Assembly: GCA_033032175.1 (NCBI GenBank)
Contig: CM065320.1
Location: forward strand, 5,146,001-5,210,000
Reading direction: 5' to 3'
DNA length: 64,000 bases
From: Saturnia japonica
Lineage: Eukaryota; Arthropoda; Insecta; Lepidoptera; Saturniidae
Shown piece by piece: positions 36,236 to 47,148 of this stretch. Below the pieces are notes generated by a model. That model saw nothing but the letters and a program-made list of their open reading frames with translations, searched no databases and was not told where the DNA came from. Both the position numbers and the translations under genes were made by a program. The number at the start of each line of letters is the position of its first letter. Position 1 is the stretch's first letter.

Positions 36236-37665
36236 AGATTTTAATAATAAGGTCTGATTGTAGTCAAAAGCGAAATCAAAAAAAGAAAAGAAATATCACT
36301 TCTAGCTTATCACTTTTAATAATAAGGTCTCATTGTAGTCAAAAGCGAAATCAAAAAAAGAAAAGAAATATCACTTCTAGCTTATCACTTTTAATAATAA
36401 GGTCTGATTGTAGTCAAAAGCGAAATCAAAAAAAGAAAAGAAATATCACTTCTAGCTTATCACTTTTAATAATAAGGTCTGATTGTAGTCAAAAGCGAAA
36501 TCAAAAAAAGAAAAGAAATATCACTTCTAGCTTATCACTTTTAATAATAAGGTCTCATTGTAGTCAAAAGCGAAATCAAAAAAAGAAAAGAAATATCACT
36601 TCTAGCTTATCACTTTTAATAATAAGGTCTGATTGTAGTCAAAAGCGAAATCAAAAAAAGAAAAGAAATATCACTTCTAGCTTATCACTTTTAATAATAA
36701 GGTCTGATTGTAGTCAAAAGCGAAATCAAAAAAAGAAAAGAAATATCACTTCTAGCTTATCACTTTTAATAATAAGGTCTGATTGTAGTCAAAAGCGAAA
36801 TCAAAAAAAGAAAAGAAATATCACTTCTAGCTTATCACTTTTAATAATAAGGTCTGATTGTAGTCAAAAGCGAAATCAAAAAAAGAAAAGAAATATCACT
36901 TCTAGCTTATCACTTTTAATAATAAGGTCTGATTGTAGTCAAAAGCGAAATAAAAAAAAGAAAAGAAATATCACTTCTAGCTTATCACTTTTAATAATAA
37001 GGTCTGATTGTAGTCAAAAGCGAAATCAAAAAAAGAAAAGAAATATCACTTCTAGCTTATCACTTTTAATAATAAGGTCTGATTGTAGTCAAAAGCGAAA
37101 TCAAAAAAAGAAAAGAAATATCACTTCTAGCTTATCACTTTTAATAATAAGGTCTGATTGTAGTCAAAAGCGAAATCAAAAAAAGAAAAGAAATATCACT
37201 TCTAGCTTATCACTTTTAATAATAAGGTCTGATTGTAGTCAAAAGCGAAATCAAAAAAAGAAAAGAAATATCACTTCTAGCTTATCACTTTTAATAATAA
37301 GGTCTGATTGTAGTCAAAAGCGAAATCAAAAAAAGAAAAGAAATATCACTTCTAGCTTATCACTTTTAATAATAAGGTCTGATTGTAGTCAAAAGCGAAA
37401 TCAAAAAAAGAAAAGAAATATCACTTCTAGCTTATCACTTTTAATAATAAGGTCTGATTGTAGTCAAAAGCGAAATAAAAAAAAGAAAAGAAATATCACT
37501 TCTAGCTTATCACTTTTAATAATAAGGTCTGATTGTAGTCAAAAGCGAAATCAAAAAAAGAAAAGAAATATCACTTCTAGCTTATCACTTTTAATTGGTC
37601 TGAAAGATTCTCTAATATTTTTATCATGTTCAACGCCAGGTCTAAATAAAATTTTACTCATATAA
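36142..37665 (+). other. open frame through the 75-bp array, probably not a gene
   Basis: The frame is open for 507 codons. The first 31 or so residues (..LSFFFVFQIVSKILAQT..) are hydrophobic. Then come 18 copies of a lysine-rich 25-residue unit (QKRNQKKKRNITSS) and a short tail. The frame has no ATG: the first possible start is a GTG at 36142, which is not a normal eukaryotic start. No methionine occurs further in. The openness is explained by the repeat period being a multiple of three. It could still be part of a spliced exon entered from a 5' exon, but I see no convincing splice acceptor. Confidence 0.35.
36236..37596 (+). repeat. 75-bp minisatellite, 18 near-identical copies
   Basis: The motif GGTCTGATTGTAGTCAAAAG recurs exactly every 75 bases from 36251 to 37526, giving 18 units. 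Only four substitutions were seen. G-to-C is at 36331 and 36556 (units 2 and 5). C-to-A is at 36952 and 37477 (units 10 and 17). The period is divisible by three and one plus-strand frame is open through the whole array. Each unit reads 25 residues, IIRSDCSQKRNQKKKRNITS followed by SLSLL. The high identity indicates recent expansion or strong homogenisation. Partial unit sequence flanks both sides (TTTTAATAA at 36230-36250; GGTCTGA at 37597). Confidence 0.97.
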
Positions 37666-38214
37666 CTTATAGTTGTTTTCATAGATATAATATATATAGA
37701 ACACAATAAAAGGATTTAAATTGTAATTTAATATTTAGTAGAAAAGTTTAATTTTAATTTGTATAAACGAAGAAAATCAAAAAATTTATACGCTCACTAG
37801 TGTAATTCGTTTTCCATTTCGTCTTATTCGACCTATTGCTGATCTATACTATACTATATCCACGGTTATTTAATAATAGACGTAGGTAGGTAATGTAGAG
37901 TAGTAATAACAAATGTAAGTAATAAGTATGTTGGCTTATGGCTTCACGTTCAGATTTTGTTATTCATGAATTTAGTTAGTTGATATTATTATTAGTAAGG
38001 TTTCGCTGCACACCGCAGGTCTCGCTATTCACAGCGGGTAAAGGGGTTTTGTTTTCTTTATAAACAATCGCGAAGGCACTACTAACGACTCCGCGAACAA
38101 ATACGAAATTCGATCTACCATTACGCATACTAATGACTATCTACAAAACTGCTCCTCTATTATGAACCTATTCACATCCAATTATTAAATAATAGTAAAA
38201 TAAAAAATTTAAAA
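37597..38214. other. AT-rich stretch, nothing recognised
   Basis: No exon or repeat family was recognised between the minisatellite and the LINE tail. Confidence 0.5.
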
Positions 38215-38450
38215 CGAATGTCATGAGGAGGGACAAAAGTCATATAATCAGAAGAATGTTATACATATATGAAGGTGAACGGATATTGAAGTAGAGGAAG
38301 ACCGAAAAAGGTATAGATGGATTGTGTGAAAAATGATATGCGTATGAAAGGTATGAATACGGGGATGATATGTAGTTGATACAGCTGAGTGGCAGAAGAA
38401 AACATATTGTACTGACCCTAATTAAGTGGAATAAAGGATAAGAAGAAGAT
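38215..38450 (+). pseudogene. 3' end of an RTE-like LINE
   Basis: The plus strand encodes the C-terminal tail of a LINE reverse transcriptase in broken frames: HVMRRDKSHIIRRML from 38219, then SRGRPKK and MDCVKNDMRMKGMNTGM. The arginine-tryptophan expected after RGRPKK is disrupted and stop codons interrupt it. The end at about 38438-38452 is a GGATAAGAAGAAGATG tail of the kind found at the 3' end of these LINEs. It is a 5'-truncated dead insertion. Confidence 0.75.
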
Positions 38451-39944
38451 GTAATAAACGGAAACATGTGCAATAAAATATCATAAAGGGCAAACTTTTC
38501 AATGAAAGCTAACTAAAAAGGTAAAGATTCTACGTATGTTGGAAGTCATCTTTGGAACTACTGATTCGATTCTGAAATTTCTTTAACCAATAGGGAGCTG
38601 CTTTATCTCTGGGTTTTAAATTCTTATTAAATTTTATATTGTAATTAACGCGAATGAAGTTTTAGTATATGTTTTACCTCTTTAAAAATCGCATTTTCCA
38701 TTTTATTCTTTATAGATAGTGATGATAATGATGTTGTGGTTTCAATATATATTGTTAGATGTTTGTTGGTGTGGTTATTGAATACGTACTAATGACCTAC
38801 TATTCATACTATTCATTAGAGACATCTACTATTGACCCACACAATGTGATTGGGCGCGATAACAACAGGGGCCCTAGCCAAGTTGCCTTTCTGCAATCGT
38901 TCATGATTGTAGAATGGCAACTTAGCTACTCAGGTATGCTCTATGGCTGCACGCACTATATAAGTAGGCAACAACAGGCTTGAAGAGGTGCCTAGTATTA
39001 GATTCTAATGGCATCAGAGTCCATAAGGCTAACAGTGTGGTCAGACCGAAAAAAAAAGGTTGAAAGGGCATTCTTGCTCGAGATATCGGACTATTCGTAG
39101 TCAAACAGTATTTTTCTAACAGCTACTTTATTTCTTATAATAAGCGCTTAACGACTACTGATCAAGGTATTTTTTTAATTTGGTTCTTATTTCATTATTT
39201 GTATTTTTAATGGCAGTAGCGAATTTTTTCACAATTCATTAAAAAAAAAAAGAAAGCACCTGATATTGGCGAAGACAAGAATATAAATACGTTCAATAAA
39301 TTGAAGATTGATTTTTGTGAAAGTCTTCCGATGTTCTTATCGCTATATTGAATCCGTATTAAAAAGGAAATGAAGAGTAGGTATCGTTTCCACAAAAAAG
39401 TTGAAGTGGCGCTATCGCTTTGATCTCGGGCTGCTATCGCCTTTACTTTTTGCTGAAGACATTTAAATTCGACGTTTCTTTAAGTATGTCTATTGGTGTT
39501 TCAGTTCCAGGAATTGGGTTGTCATAATCAGGGCGTATCAAATCAATATTGATTGGTTATTTGCAGAATTTTTAATGACCTTTCTTATAAGTAAGTATAT
39601 CATAATATGTATTAAATATATTGTTAATATTTTACCTAAATTCTGCATATTAACATTGAGGTGTATAACTATTATCTGAACGGTAATTTAGCAATAAGTC
39701 AATACGTATATATTGTTATAATTATTATTCGTAAAAATGTTTTATATCGCACTTTACTGATGCAGATTTTATTAAAAAATATAGTACCTAGCTTATTTTT
39801 CAATCTAGCTATCTCTAGATGTCGTCTTGTATTATGAGTGTGATTTTAAAACTGTACAGGAATATTTTTTATACAGTTTTAGCACTATTTTTTAGGACTT
39901 CTACGAGTCATTGCGCGACTCAGTTACTCTATGTCTCAACAGTT
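38451..39944. other. AT-rich stretch, nothing recognised
   Basis: No exon was found. A less AT-rich patch at 38840-39060 has overlapping short frames but no recognisable protein. Confidence 0.45.
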
Positions 39945-40215
39945 TGTTTGTTTGAATGCGCTGCTCTGGAACTATAAGTCAGGTTTGATTTTTTGCATTT
40001 TATACCCTTTTTATTGGTTATAGGTTATATAAATTCACGCTACGACCCTGAGGAGTGAAGCAGTACTCATGATCATCAAGCAATCTGGCAAGCTATAGGC
40101 ACAAGTACGGGAAGTGGTAACAACGAGGCAACAATGGGTGCTTTGGCGGCGAGGTGGCGAGGTGGGCAGTTTGTCGAATAAAGTTAAGACGGGCGAAACC
40201 TTAGAGCACAGTTAG
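39945..40215 (+). mobile_element. Helitron-like element, 5' end lost
   Basis: It starts near TTTGTTTGTTTGAATGCGCT, shares TTATAGGTTATATAAATTCA..CACGCTACGACCC with the copy at 29104-29384, and ends GACGGGCGAAACCTTAGAGC followed by ACAGTTAG before T. The terminal CTAG has become TTAG and the hairpin is decayed. Confidence 0.65.
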
Positions 40216-41754
40216 TGTTACAATATAATAAGTATTAATTACCTACTATCTTCTAAAATATTATTTTCCACTATAAGAATCCTCCCCTCTGTTTTGTATG
40301 ATATATTTTGTAGAGTTTTTAATACAAAAACGGTTTGCCTTGGCATTACTACCATCGACCTGTATCAAAAAGTATAAATCGAAGCATTTCAATAGAAGAG
40401 AGTGACGCCGCATAAATGACGGTCACGAATGTTGTTTGTCACCGCACAGCGCGCAGTGGCGCGTCCGTCGCGTCGCTCGCTTACCTTCAGATCAGATGAT
40501 AATACTCATAATACCACAAAATTGATGGAACGACGCGCATTTCAATTACTTGTACTGAAATATAACTTAATTTATTTTCATTTACCGCACATAGTAAATT
40601 ATATTAACGGTTCGCATAACTTACTATGCAAGTTTATTATTTCAAATAGGTTGCCTTTTGTAGTACATATATTAGATCAAGAAGTTAGTTAGATATATAC
40701 TTGTCATAATAGTTTCTTCTCAATCCCTTTTCCCGATACAAATCATTCATTCAGAAAAATAAGAAATAGTAGTGGTCAGTTCGAAATTTTAAATTGTACC
40801 ATGCATGGAGAACACTTGGCTACATACATATATTGTAAGAATGATTTATGATACGGTGACATATTTGTATAAATTCGTAATGAGTTCTTACATAATTGTC
40901 AAAACTATGTTTATATAATTGTCTCTTTTTTATAGACCCTTTCTTTTTTATTTTTATTTACTGATGTTATGCTTCTTTTGGCGAATTTAAGCACATCATT
41001 GACGGATCATTGTTCTCAAATTACCCCCAACAATAAAAACCGGCGATGACTGGTCACTTGCTCGTGGAACTCGGACGGATACCGGTGCGGCATCTAACAC
41101 TTGTAATTGTTTCGGCGGTATAGTGCATCAAAAGGTGTTGTGCATATTTCGGCTTGGAGTTTGAATTAATATCATCGGCGGCAACATCGGCGGAAAGGTA
41201 AGTGAGCCTTCATCCCGGGTATAGTATATTATAATCGGCAGTTATTTTGTGTAATATCTACTTCCAACCAGTTTAAAAATATACAGTCCACTTGATCTAC
41301 AGAGGTAGAATATCGCACCCAGACTTAGTGACTTAAACTTAGTAAAATGAATCTACATTATTATCATTGATGGCTAAATTCATGTAGTGCTTGACACAGA
41401 AGATAAAATTTTTGGAGTTATTTTTGTTTTATTGCGCCAAATAAGTATTAACTTCTTAAGTACTTATTTATGTAGGTACACACAATTTTTTTTATGAAAC
41501 TGAACCAATCTTTGCAGATACTAGTACCGTCTAGTTTACCAGCCATAGCCAAATTAACTAACAAGCTTGCGATATTGTATACATGAGTTAATTATATTAT
41601 CTAAAAAAAATTAAACCTACCTACGTGTTATTATTTAATTCTTAAAATTTTCGAGGCTTTTATGCAATTCGCATATGTCAGCCTCATCGTAACATAACCG
41701 TTAATATACTTTCGTCGTAACAGATATAATATTATAAATTTAATAATAAAAAGC
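40216..41754. other. non-repetitive stretch with two CpG-richer blocks
   Basis: A CpG-rich patch at 40425-40490 contains the minus-strand donor-like sequence GAAG|GTAAGCG (about 40484). A second block at 41040-41200 ends in the plus-strand donor-like sequence GGAAAG|GTAAGTGAG (GT at 41198-41199) and could be a non-coding first exon. Neither has a supporting reading frame. Confidence 0.35.
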
Positions 41755-42870
41755 AATTTATAGGAACAGAGTAGCCACCTCATTAGTGGATGTATCACCT
41801 AATACTTTATTATACATTCCAAAGTCCAGTCGGTTCAAACCAAAGGCACTCAATAAGTTCTACCTAATTGACTCAAACCGGACACACTCCACCAGAACAT
41901 GATAAACGTCATCAACTTTCTGACATACATCACAAAGAGGTGACTGGCTCAATTTCATCATACGTTTATATTTGTATGATTATGTAAGGAACTCAACCAA
42001 TGTGCGACAGATATCAACTTCCTACCCAACTTTGTCGTGGCACGCCAGGGTATACGAGGAGGCTCACACTGTAAGGTCTTACCAGATACCTTTCTCACGT
42101 GATCTTTCATCAAATATATTCTCCAATGATTGTAACAACTTTTCTTTAAATTTTGGTAATAATTTTGAATAATCTGGCAATACATTAATAATTTTGCTAC
42201 TTACAATACTTAATTTAGCTAATTTATCTGCCTCCTCATTACCCTGCAAACCAATATGTGCTGGTACCCATTGCAATTTCAGATTCACTCCGGTACAAAG
42301 TAAATCATCTATTTTACTTAGTAAGCTGTAAGCTACCGAAATACCTAGTGAAACCAGAGGTGCATCGAGCTAGGTGCTGTAGTGTGCTTTTACTATAACT
42401 ACAAATAACAACTTTTCTATGATTCAAATTTTTAACAAATGACAGTGCTTCTGAAATTGCAATGAGTTCAAAAGACATAATACAACAATAATTACAATTT
42501 ATTTTAAAACACTCCTTATATGTTGAAAACCCTGGCTTACCAGGAAGAAAGAAGGCAGCTCCGGATCTATAAGCACTCTTTGACGCATCAGTATAAACAA
42601 CATTACATTCAGAGTATTTTTGTTGTAGTTCTGCTATAATATCATACCTTAATTAATTTAATTAGTAGTTATTTTTTGCTTGTTGATTATATTTTAAATG
42701 AATCTTAATAACATCCGTTATATTAATATTAGTTGTCGAAGTTCTTAAAGTAAACATTTGTAATGTAAGAGACGAAGCAATACATTTACCTCTGAATTCA
42801 TTATAAACCTCAATAAGGAAAGGATTTTTCCCTCTATCCCACTACGTATTTTGGAAATAATTTTTTCTAC
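41755..42870 (-). pseudogene. C-terminal part of a LINE ORF2 with RNase H domain
   Basis: Read on the minus strand, this is the end of a non-LTR retrotransposon polyprotein. A linker (NPFLIEVYNEFRGKCIASSL..) is followed by an RNase H domain: VVYTDAS carries the first catalytic Asp, MSFELIAISEAL the Glu, and HIGLQGNEEADKLAK the last Asp. A C-terminal CxxC..H..C region follows (LCDVCQKVDDVYHVLVEC). The third acidic residue, expected as SDSKST, is Tyr (SYSKST, codon at 42395-42397). At least one frameshift falls between FGSLQL and LLSKIDDLL, with stops elsewhere. The reverse transcriptase is missing. The RNase H domain fits the I, R1 or related clades. It is a dead 5'-truncated copy. Confidence 0.8.
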
Positions 42871-44983
42871 AATTTCACGAAGGCATTCGAAATACAACAT
42901 AACAGTTTTTTCAGTGTATTTTGTTATTTACCAGGAGTAGTCTGTCGTATGCATAGCCTACGTTGCAAACGATCACGTTCAACCTTACCTGAGTCGTAAT
43001 TCTATTAGTGTAGAGCTTTATACACGTTCGTATAACTAAAATGAAGCCGGCGTTTGTTTCTGATAGAGGTGCACCCTCCATTAGACGTTCTATAGCGGTT
43101 TATTGAATTATGACACGTTTGTAAAGCTTGTCATACCTTACCCATGTCGTATCGGGTTGCGTTCACCGCGTTGGTGATAATCTGGTTTAGGTCTTCAAGA
43201 TTTCACTGTATAATACACATAACATACCCGTGAGTATTTGATATACACAAACAAGTACATTTAATATTATATAATGTATTTATAAGAAAATCATTATCTT
43301 AGAATATACTACAAAGAGTTCTTTTCAATAACAAAAATACTATTAAAATTGTCTATGACTTTTGATTGAAGATCTTGTTCAGAATCCTTAAAATAAACAC
43401 CGAATACTCTTTACAATTTTTTTCATTTGGGTAGATTTTAATAAAGAGATCAGTTTTTTTAATGTAAGTAATAAAACCAAAACAAAACACAAGTCTTCGG
43501 TTTCATGAATATTTTGATATTATAGTGTTGCGCATTTTATTATTTGACTTATGGCTATAGCTGCACGAAGATCAATAATTCACAACTAATACATGATCAA
43601 ATATCAAAATAAAAAAAATCTTTATTCAATTTAGACCCTATGAAGGCACTTATGAACGTCAAAACATTACTACGGATTCGAAAAATATCTCAGTCATGGA
43701 GAAGAACAATACAAGTACAATAGTATTAATAAACCACAATCTTATAATATTTATACTATAATTATATGATAGGTATTATAAAGAAAGAGTGCGAATCTTG
43801 TGGTGTGTGTCTATGTGGAGTCTAATCTCAAGAACCACTGCAACTATTCGAAAAGTTATTTTTGAAAGATTCATTATTCCAACTAGAAATAGGTTATTTA
43901 TTATGTATATGTGTACTCATACACCATGGCTACCAAATGGCTGAAAAAAAGGTTTTTTTCTCCTTTGATCTCACTTAAAAATATGTTAATTTACCAAGTT
44001 TAAGAATAATCTTGAATATGTTTGAATCTTTATTCTCCAATCACGCTGGGTATAGAAACCAATTATGTAATAAAATAAGTCATGGAATATTTGATTATGA
44101 ACATGATTGTTGAAACAACTAGCAAACAATGATTTTAATAAGTTATCAAAGTTATTATTACTTGGTGCATCAAGTAGTAGTATTTATATAACCTTATAAA
44201 ACTCATGTCTATTATTAGACTATTAAGAACTAAATAAGTTAATGCAAGACGATTGATATACGTCAAGACAATAATGATCGTTGCTCCGCATCATAATTTA
44301 TGGGGCAAAGTATTATTGTGCCGACATTGATCATGCTTTATGGAGATTTCGTATAACTCGACACGCCCCGCATGCTCGGTTTACTTACACCAACGGGTTG
44401 TATTAAAGTTAAACTTTTATGCCTCTACCGCGTTTTACAGCGGGCTTTTATTATTTAGTGAATGGAAGGACGGTGATGTCATAAATCTCCGCTCCTGCGT
44501 GAACTTTCGCCTCTTATCTCGGCAAAGAAATTATGGAACTTTCTGGCTTCTTCTAGACAAAGTGTTTGGCTTTCAAGATCGCGGGTCACTAAAAGCTTTT
44601 CACAAATTAATGAGAAGTTTTCGGCAACAGAAACGATTGAGATTACATGAAGATAAATATCGTTCATGTCTAATGTTATTCAATTAGCACAAAGTTATTA
44701 TCTTTACGGCTACAATCTTTATCTATTTAGACATCCTTGTTTTTTAAATTAAATCATGTATAAAAATAACTGCGTATACCAGTTGGGTAGTGAACTGTTT
44801 GCTTTTTATGGAATAGTTTAAATCATTATCTTAATTAAAAAATAAATGTTGTGATAGGATATTTTACTTTTTTAAACTTATATGTTACATACAGTGTTAG
44901 TTGAAATAGTATTATTAATTCTTTTAAACTTTACCCTCAATGACAACATAAGTATTTAGCAAAGTTAGTAATTAAAAAAAACG
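42871..44983. other. stretch without recognised gene
   Basis: Possible Helitron-like 5' sequence lies at about 43760-43920 (TATTATAAAGAAAGAG, then CTAATCTCAAGAACCACTGC) without an end. A less AT-rich, apparently single-copy block at 44335-44690 holds a 115-codon plus-strand frame with no recognisable homology. Confidence 0.4.
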
Positions 44984-45205
44984 AACAAGTAGCGAGAAGA
45001 ACTCGCATTATTGTATCTTCTTTTATTTTATATAAATATTGTTTATATATTATCCTGTATCTCAGTCTATCGTCTGCCTTTTAGTGAGCTTATAACTCAA
45101 GGAACCGCATAACAGATTTCGGTGTATTTCTTTTTATTATTTTATATATGGTTTTACTAAGAAGGTTATATGCTATGTTTTGAAACGTTACGTAACAAAT
45201 TATAA
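44984..45205. repeat. left arm of an inverted repeat pair
   Basis: It matches the reverse complement of 46302-46546, with ACAAGTAGCGAG, AAATATTGTTTATATA, TTAGTGAGCTTATAACTCAA and GCTATGTTTTG in the same order. Identity is moderate, so these look like two old copies of one dispersed repeat in opposite orientation. Confidence 0.65.
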
Positions 45206-45869
45206 GGCAAATCAATTAATATGTTAAACAAACATCTCAAAAAAAAAAATCACTACCAGCACGCTTTCTTGGAATACGCTGCCACCAAATCTGTTAACGC
45301 ACACAAAACACAATACAAATAGGCGATAAAAAAATCTTCTTGAACAATATATTAGACATATGTGTAAACTAGAAAGATCTTAAAAAAGTCCGATACGCCT
45401 TATACACTACAACTAAATTTAATATTTAAACCACGACAAGTAATTTAATGTTACAGAAGAAACCACAAACATTTATGTTTTGTTAAAATATACGTGAAAT
45501 AAAAATAAATGAATTCTATGCTCAAAAAGGCGACCCGGTTCATAGATTATTACTATTACACGGATAAATAATATGCATAACTTGTAAGAGGGCTTTCAAA
45601 ACTGTATGTAGCTTGAAACTACCCTGTAGGTTTTGACCATCGGTCATCGAGTGCGACTTTTACAATTTTATTATGAAGGGCTGTTTCTATTTATGGTATT
45701 AACCTAGAAACTTGATTTTTATACAAAGTTAAAAATTAACTGTCTGAGTTCCAAGATCTAATTCTACATTTTATTTACTTAAGGGTAATATATGCGATTT
45801 CTTAACATAATACATTCCAATAAAATAAAATATTAAATACAAGAAAACAAGCTTAAAACAAGCTGACAG

Positions 45870-46235
45870 ACAATAAGCCTTTGGGTCTAAGAGTATAAAA
45901 TTTTGGCAAGAGTTCCTTTATAAAGTTCCGTAACTCATAATGAAAAAGAAACGGAACCCTTATCGGGTAATCTCTGTTGCCCGTCTGTATGTCTGGTTGG
46001 CTGGCTGAGTGTTTGGTTGTCTGTCCGTGTGTCAAGACATTTTTTTAGGTTAATGCATTAAAAAGATACGGCACTTCATAGTTACAATAACGATCACGAA
46101 CCAATTATGAAAACCTATTTGGTACTTCCCGCAGACTAACAGTCTTGACATTTAGCCCTAAGAGAGGTCTTTTAACAAAAGTTAAGGGAAAGTCATAAAA
46201 TAAGAAATTCCTAATTAAGTGTGAAATTATAATTA
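45870..46235. repeat. dispersed repeat with GGAACCCTTAT motif
   Basis: It contains ACGGAACCCTTATCGGGTAA, then a TGTCTGG/TTGTCTGTC-type degenerate run, then GGTACTTCCCGCAGACTAAC. This arrangement is common in lepidopteran dispersed repeats. It has no coding region and the boundaries are approximate. Confidence 0.5.
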
Positions 46236-46262
46236 AATTAAATTAAATTAAATTAAATTATA
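46233..46262. repeat. (AAATT)n microsatellite
   Basis: About six tandem copies of the 5-base unit AAATT. Confidence 0.9.
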
Positions 46263-46301
46263 ATTTAGAGTACATTTTTTATTGTTATTGTTTTTCTTTA
46301 G

Positions 46302-46546
46302 GTATGTTTTGTTACATAACGTTACAAAACATAGCCTAGAACCTTTTTAATAAAAAAACATTTATAAAATAACTATAAATATTTAACGAGTGGTTCTTGA
46401 GTTATAAGCTCACTAACAGACAGACAGATTTAGATACATATATAAGGATAGTATATAAACAATATTTATGTAAAAGACTGTACAATAATATACGGTAAGC
46501 AATGTAATCAGATCGGAACCCTCAGGATGTGTCCTCGCTACTTGTC
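46302..46546. repeat. right arm of an inverted repeat pair
   Basis: Reverse complement of the repeat at 44984-45205. It keeps a longer outer part (GGAACCCTCAGGATGTGTCC next to CTCGCTACTTGTCC). Confidence 0.65.
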
Positions 46547-46783
46547 CAATTTATTTATTTAATGTATGTGAGCACTAAGAAACAATTTTTGAAAATTCAG
46601 ACCCTAAAGGGGGTTAAATATAGGATGATTCTCGAGATATAACTGATGGGAAATACCGTAGGGCGTACGTCTAGTACCTATAATATAAATTTTGAATCCA
46701 GGAGGGAACAGAATCCGGAAGCGTTGTCTGACACACAGACAGCTGTGCTAATGATTTCACATACCTTAATAAATTATTTATTA

Positions 46784-47148
46784 TCTACATAAATAAATCT
46801 GTACTTATGTCTATACATGACTTTTTTCCTAATATACGTCTTTTATAAAGGACACTGTTTGTATTTCAGGACTTATCCCAAAAATGGCTTGACCGATTTT
46901 TATGAAATTTGGTACACCAGAAACTCATGTATGTCATTGTTCAATTGATAGGTTATAAGAATAGACAATAGTAATTTTAGAAAACGTAAATAAAGTAATA
47001 AAATGTAATTTTTATAATTTCTTAACAGATTTTGATGAAATTGAGTACACGAGAAGTATATTGTCATTCCTCAATTTATGGGCTATAAAAATATTCATTG
47101 CAATGAGTACAAACAATAAATGCGTGTGGAGACGCGAGCCGCCGCTAG
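46784..47148 (+). mobile_element. Helitron-like element, second family
   Basis: It starts TCTACATAAATAAATCTGTA after an A and ends GTGTGGAGACGCGAGCCGCC followed by GCTAG before a T. The body carries two copies of a GACCGATTTTTATGAAATTT-like segment. It resembles 13269-13427 and 52306-52638 more than the TATACTAATAT family. Confidence 0.65.

Noticed and set aside
36236..37596. CRISPR-like array
   Set aside because: The units are directly contiguous with no unique spacers, and the DNA is eukaryotic. It is a minisatellite.
36142..37665. 507-codon open frame as a protein-coding gene
   Set aside because: There is no ATG, the frame is produced by a 75-bp repeat whose period is a multiple of three, and no splice acceptor is convincing. 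It is kept as a repeat and a question, not as a CDS.
44340..44687. 115-codon plus-strand open frame
   Set aside because: It starts with ATG but has no recognisable domain. Overlapping frames are open on the other strand, which suggests composition and not coding.
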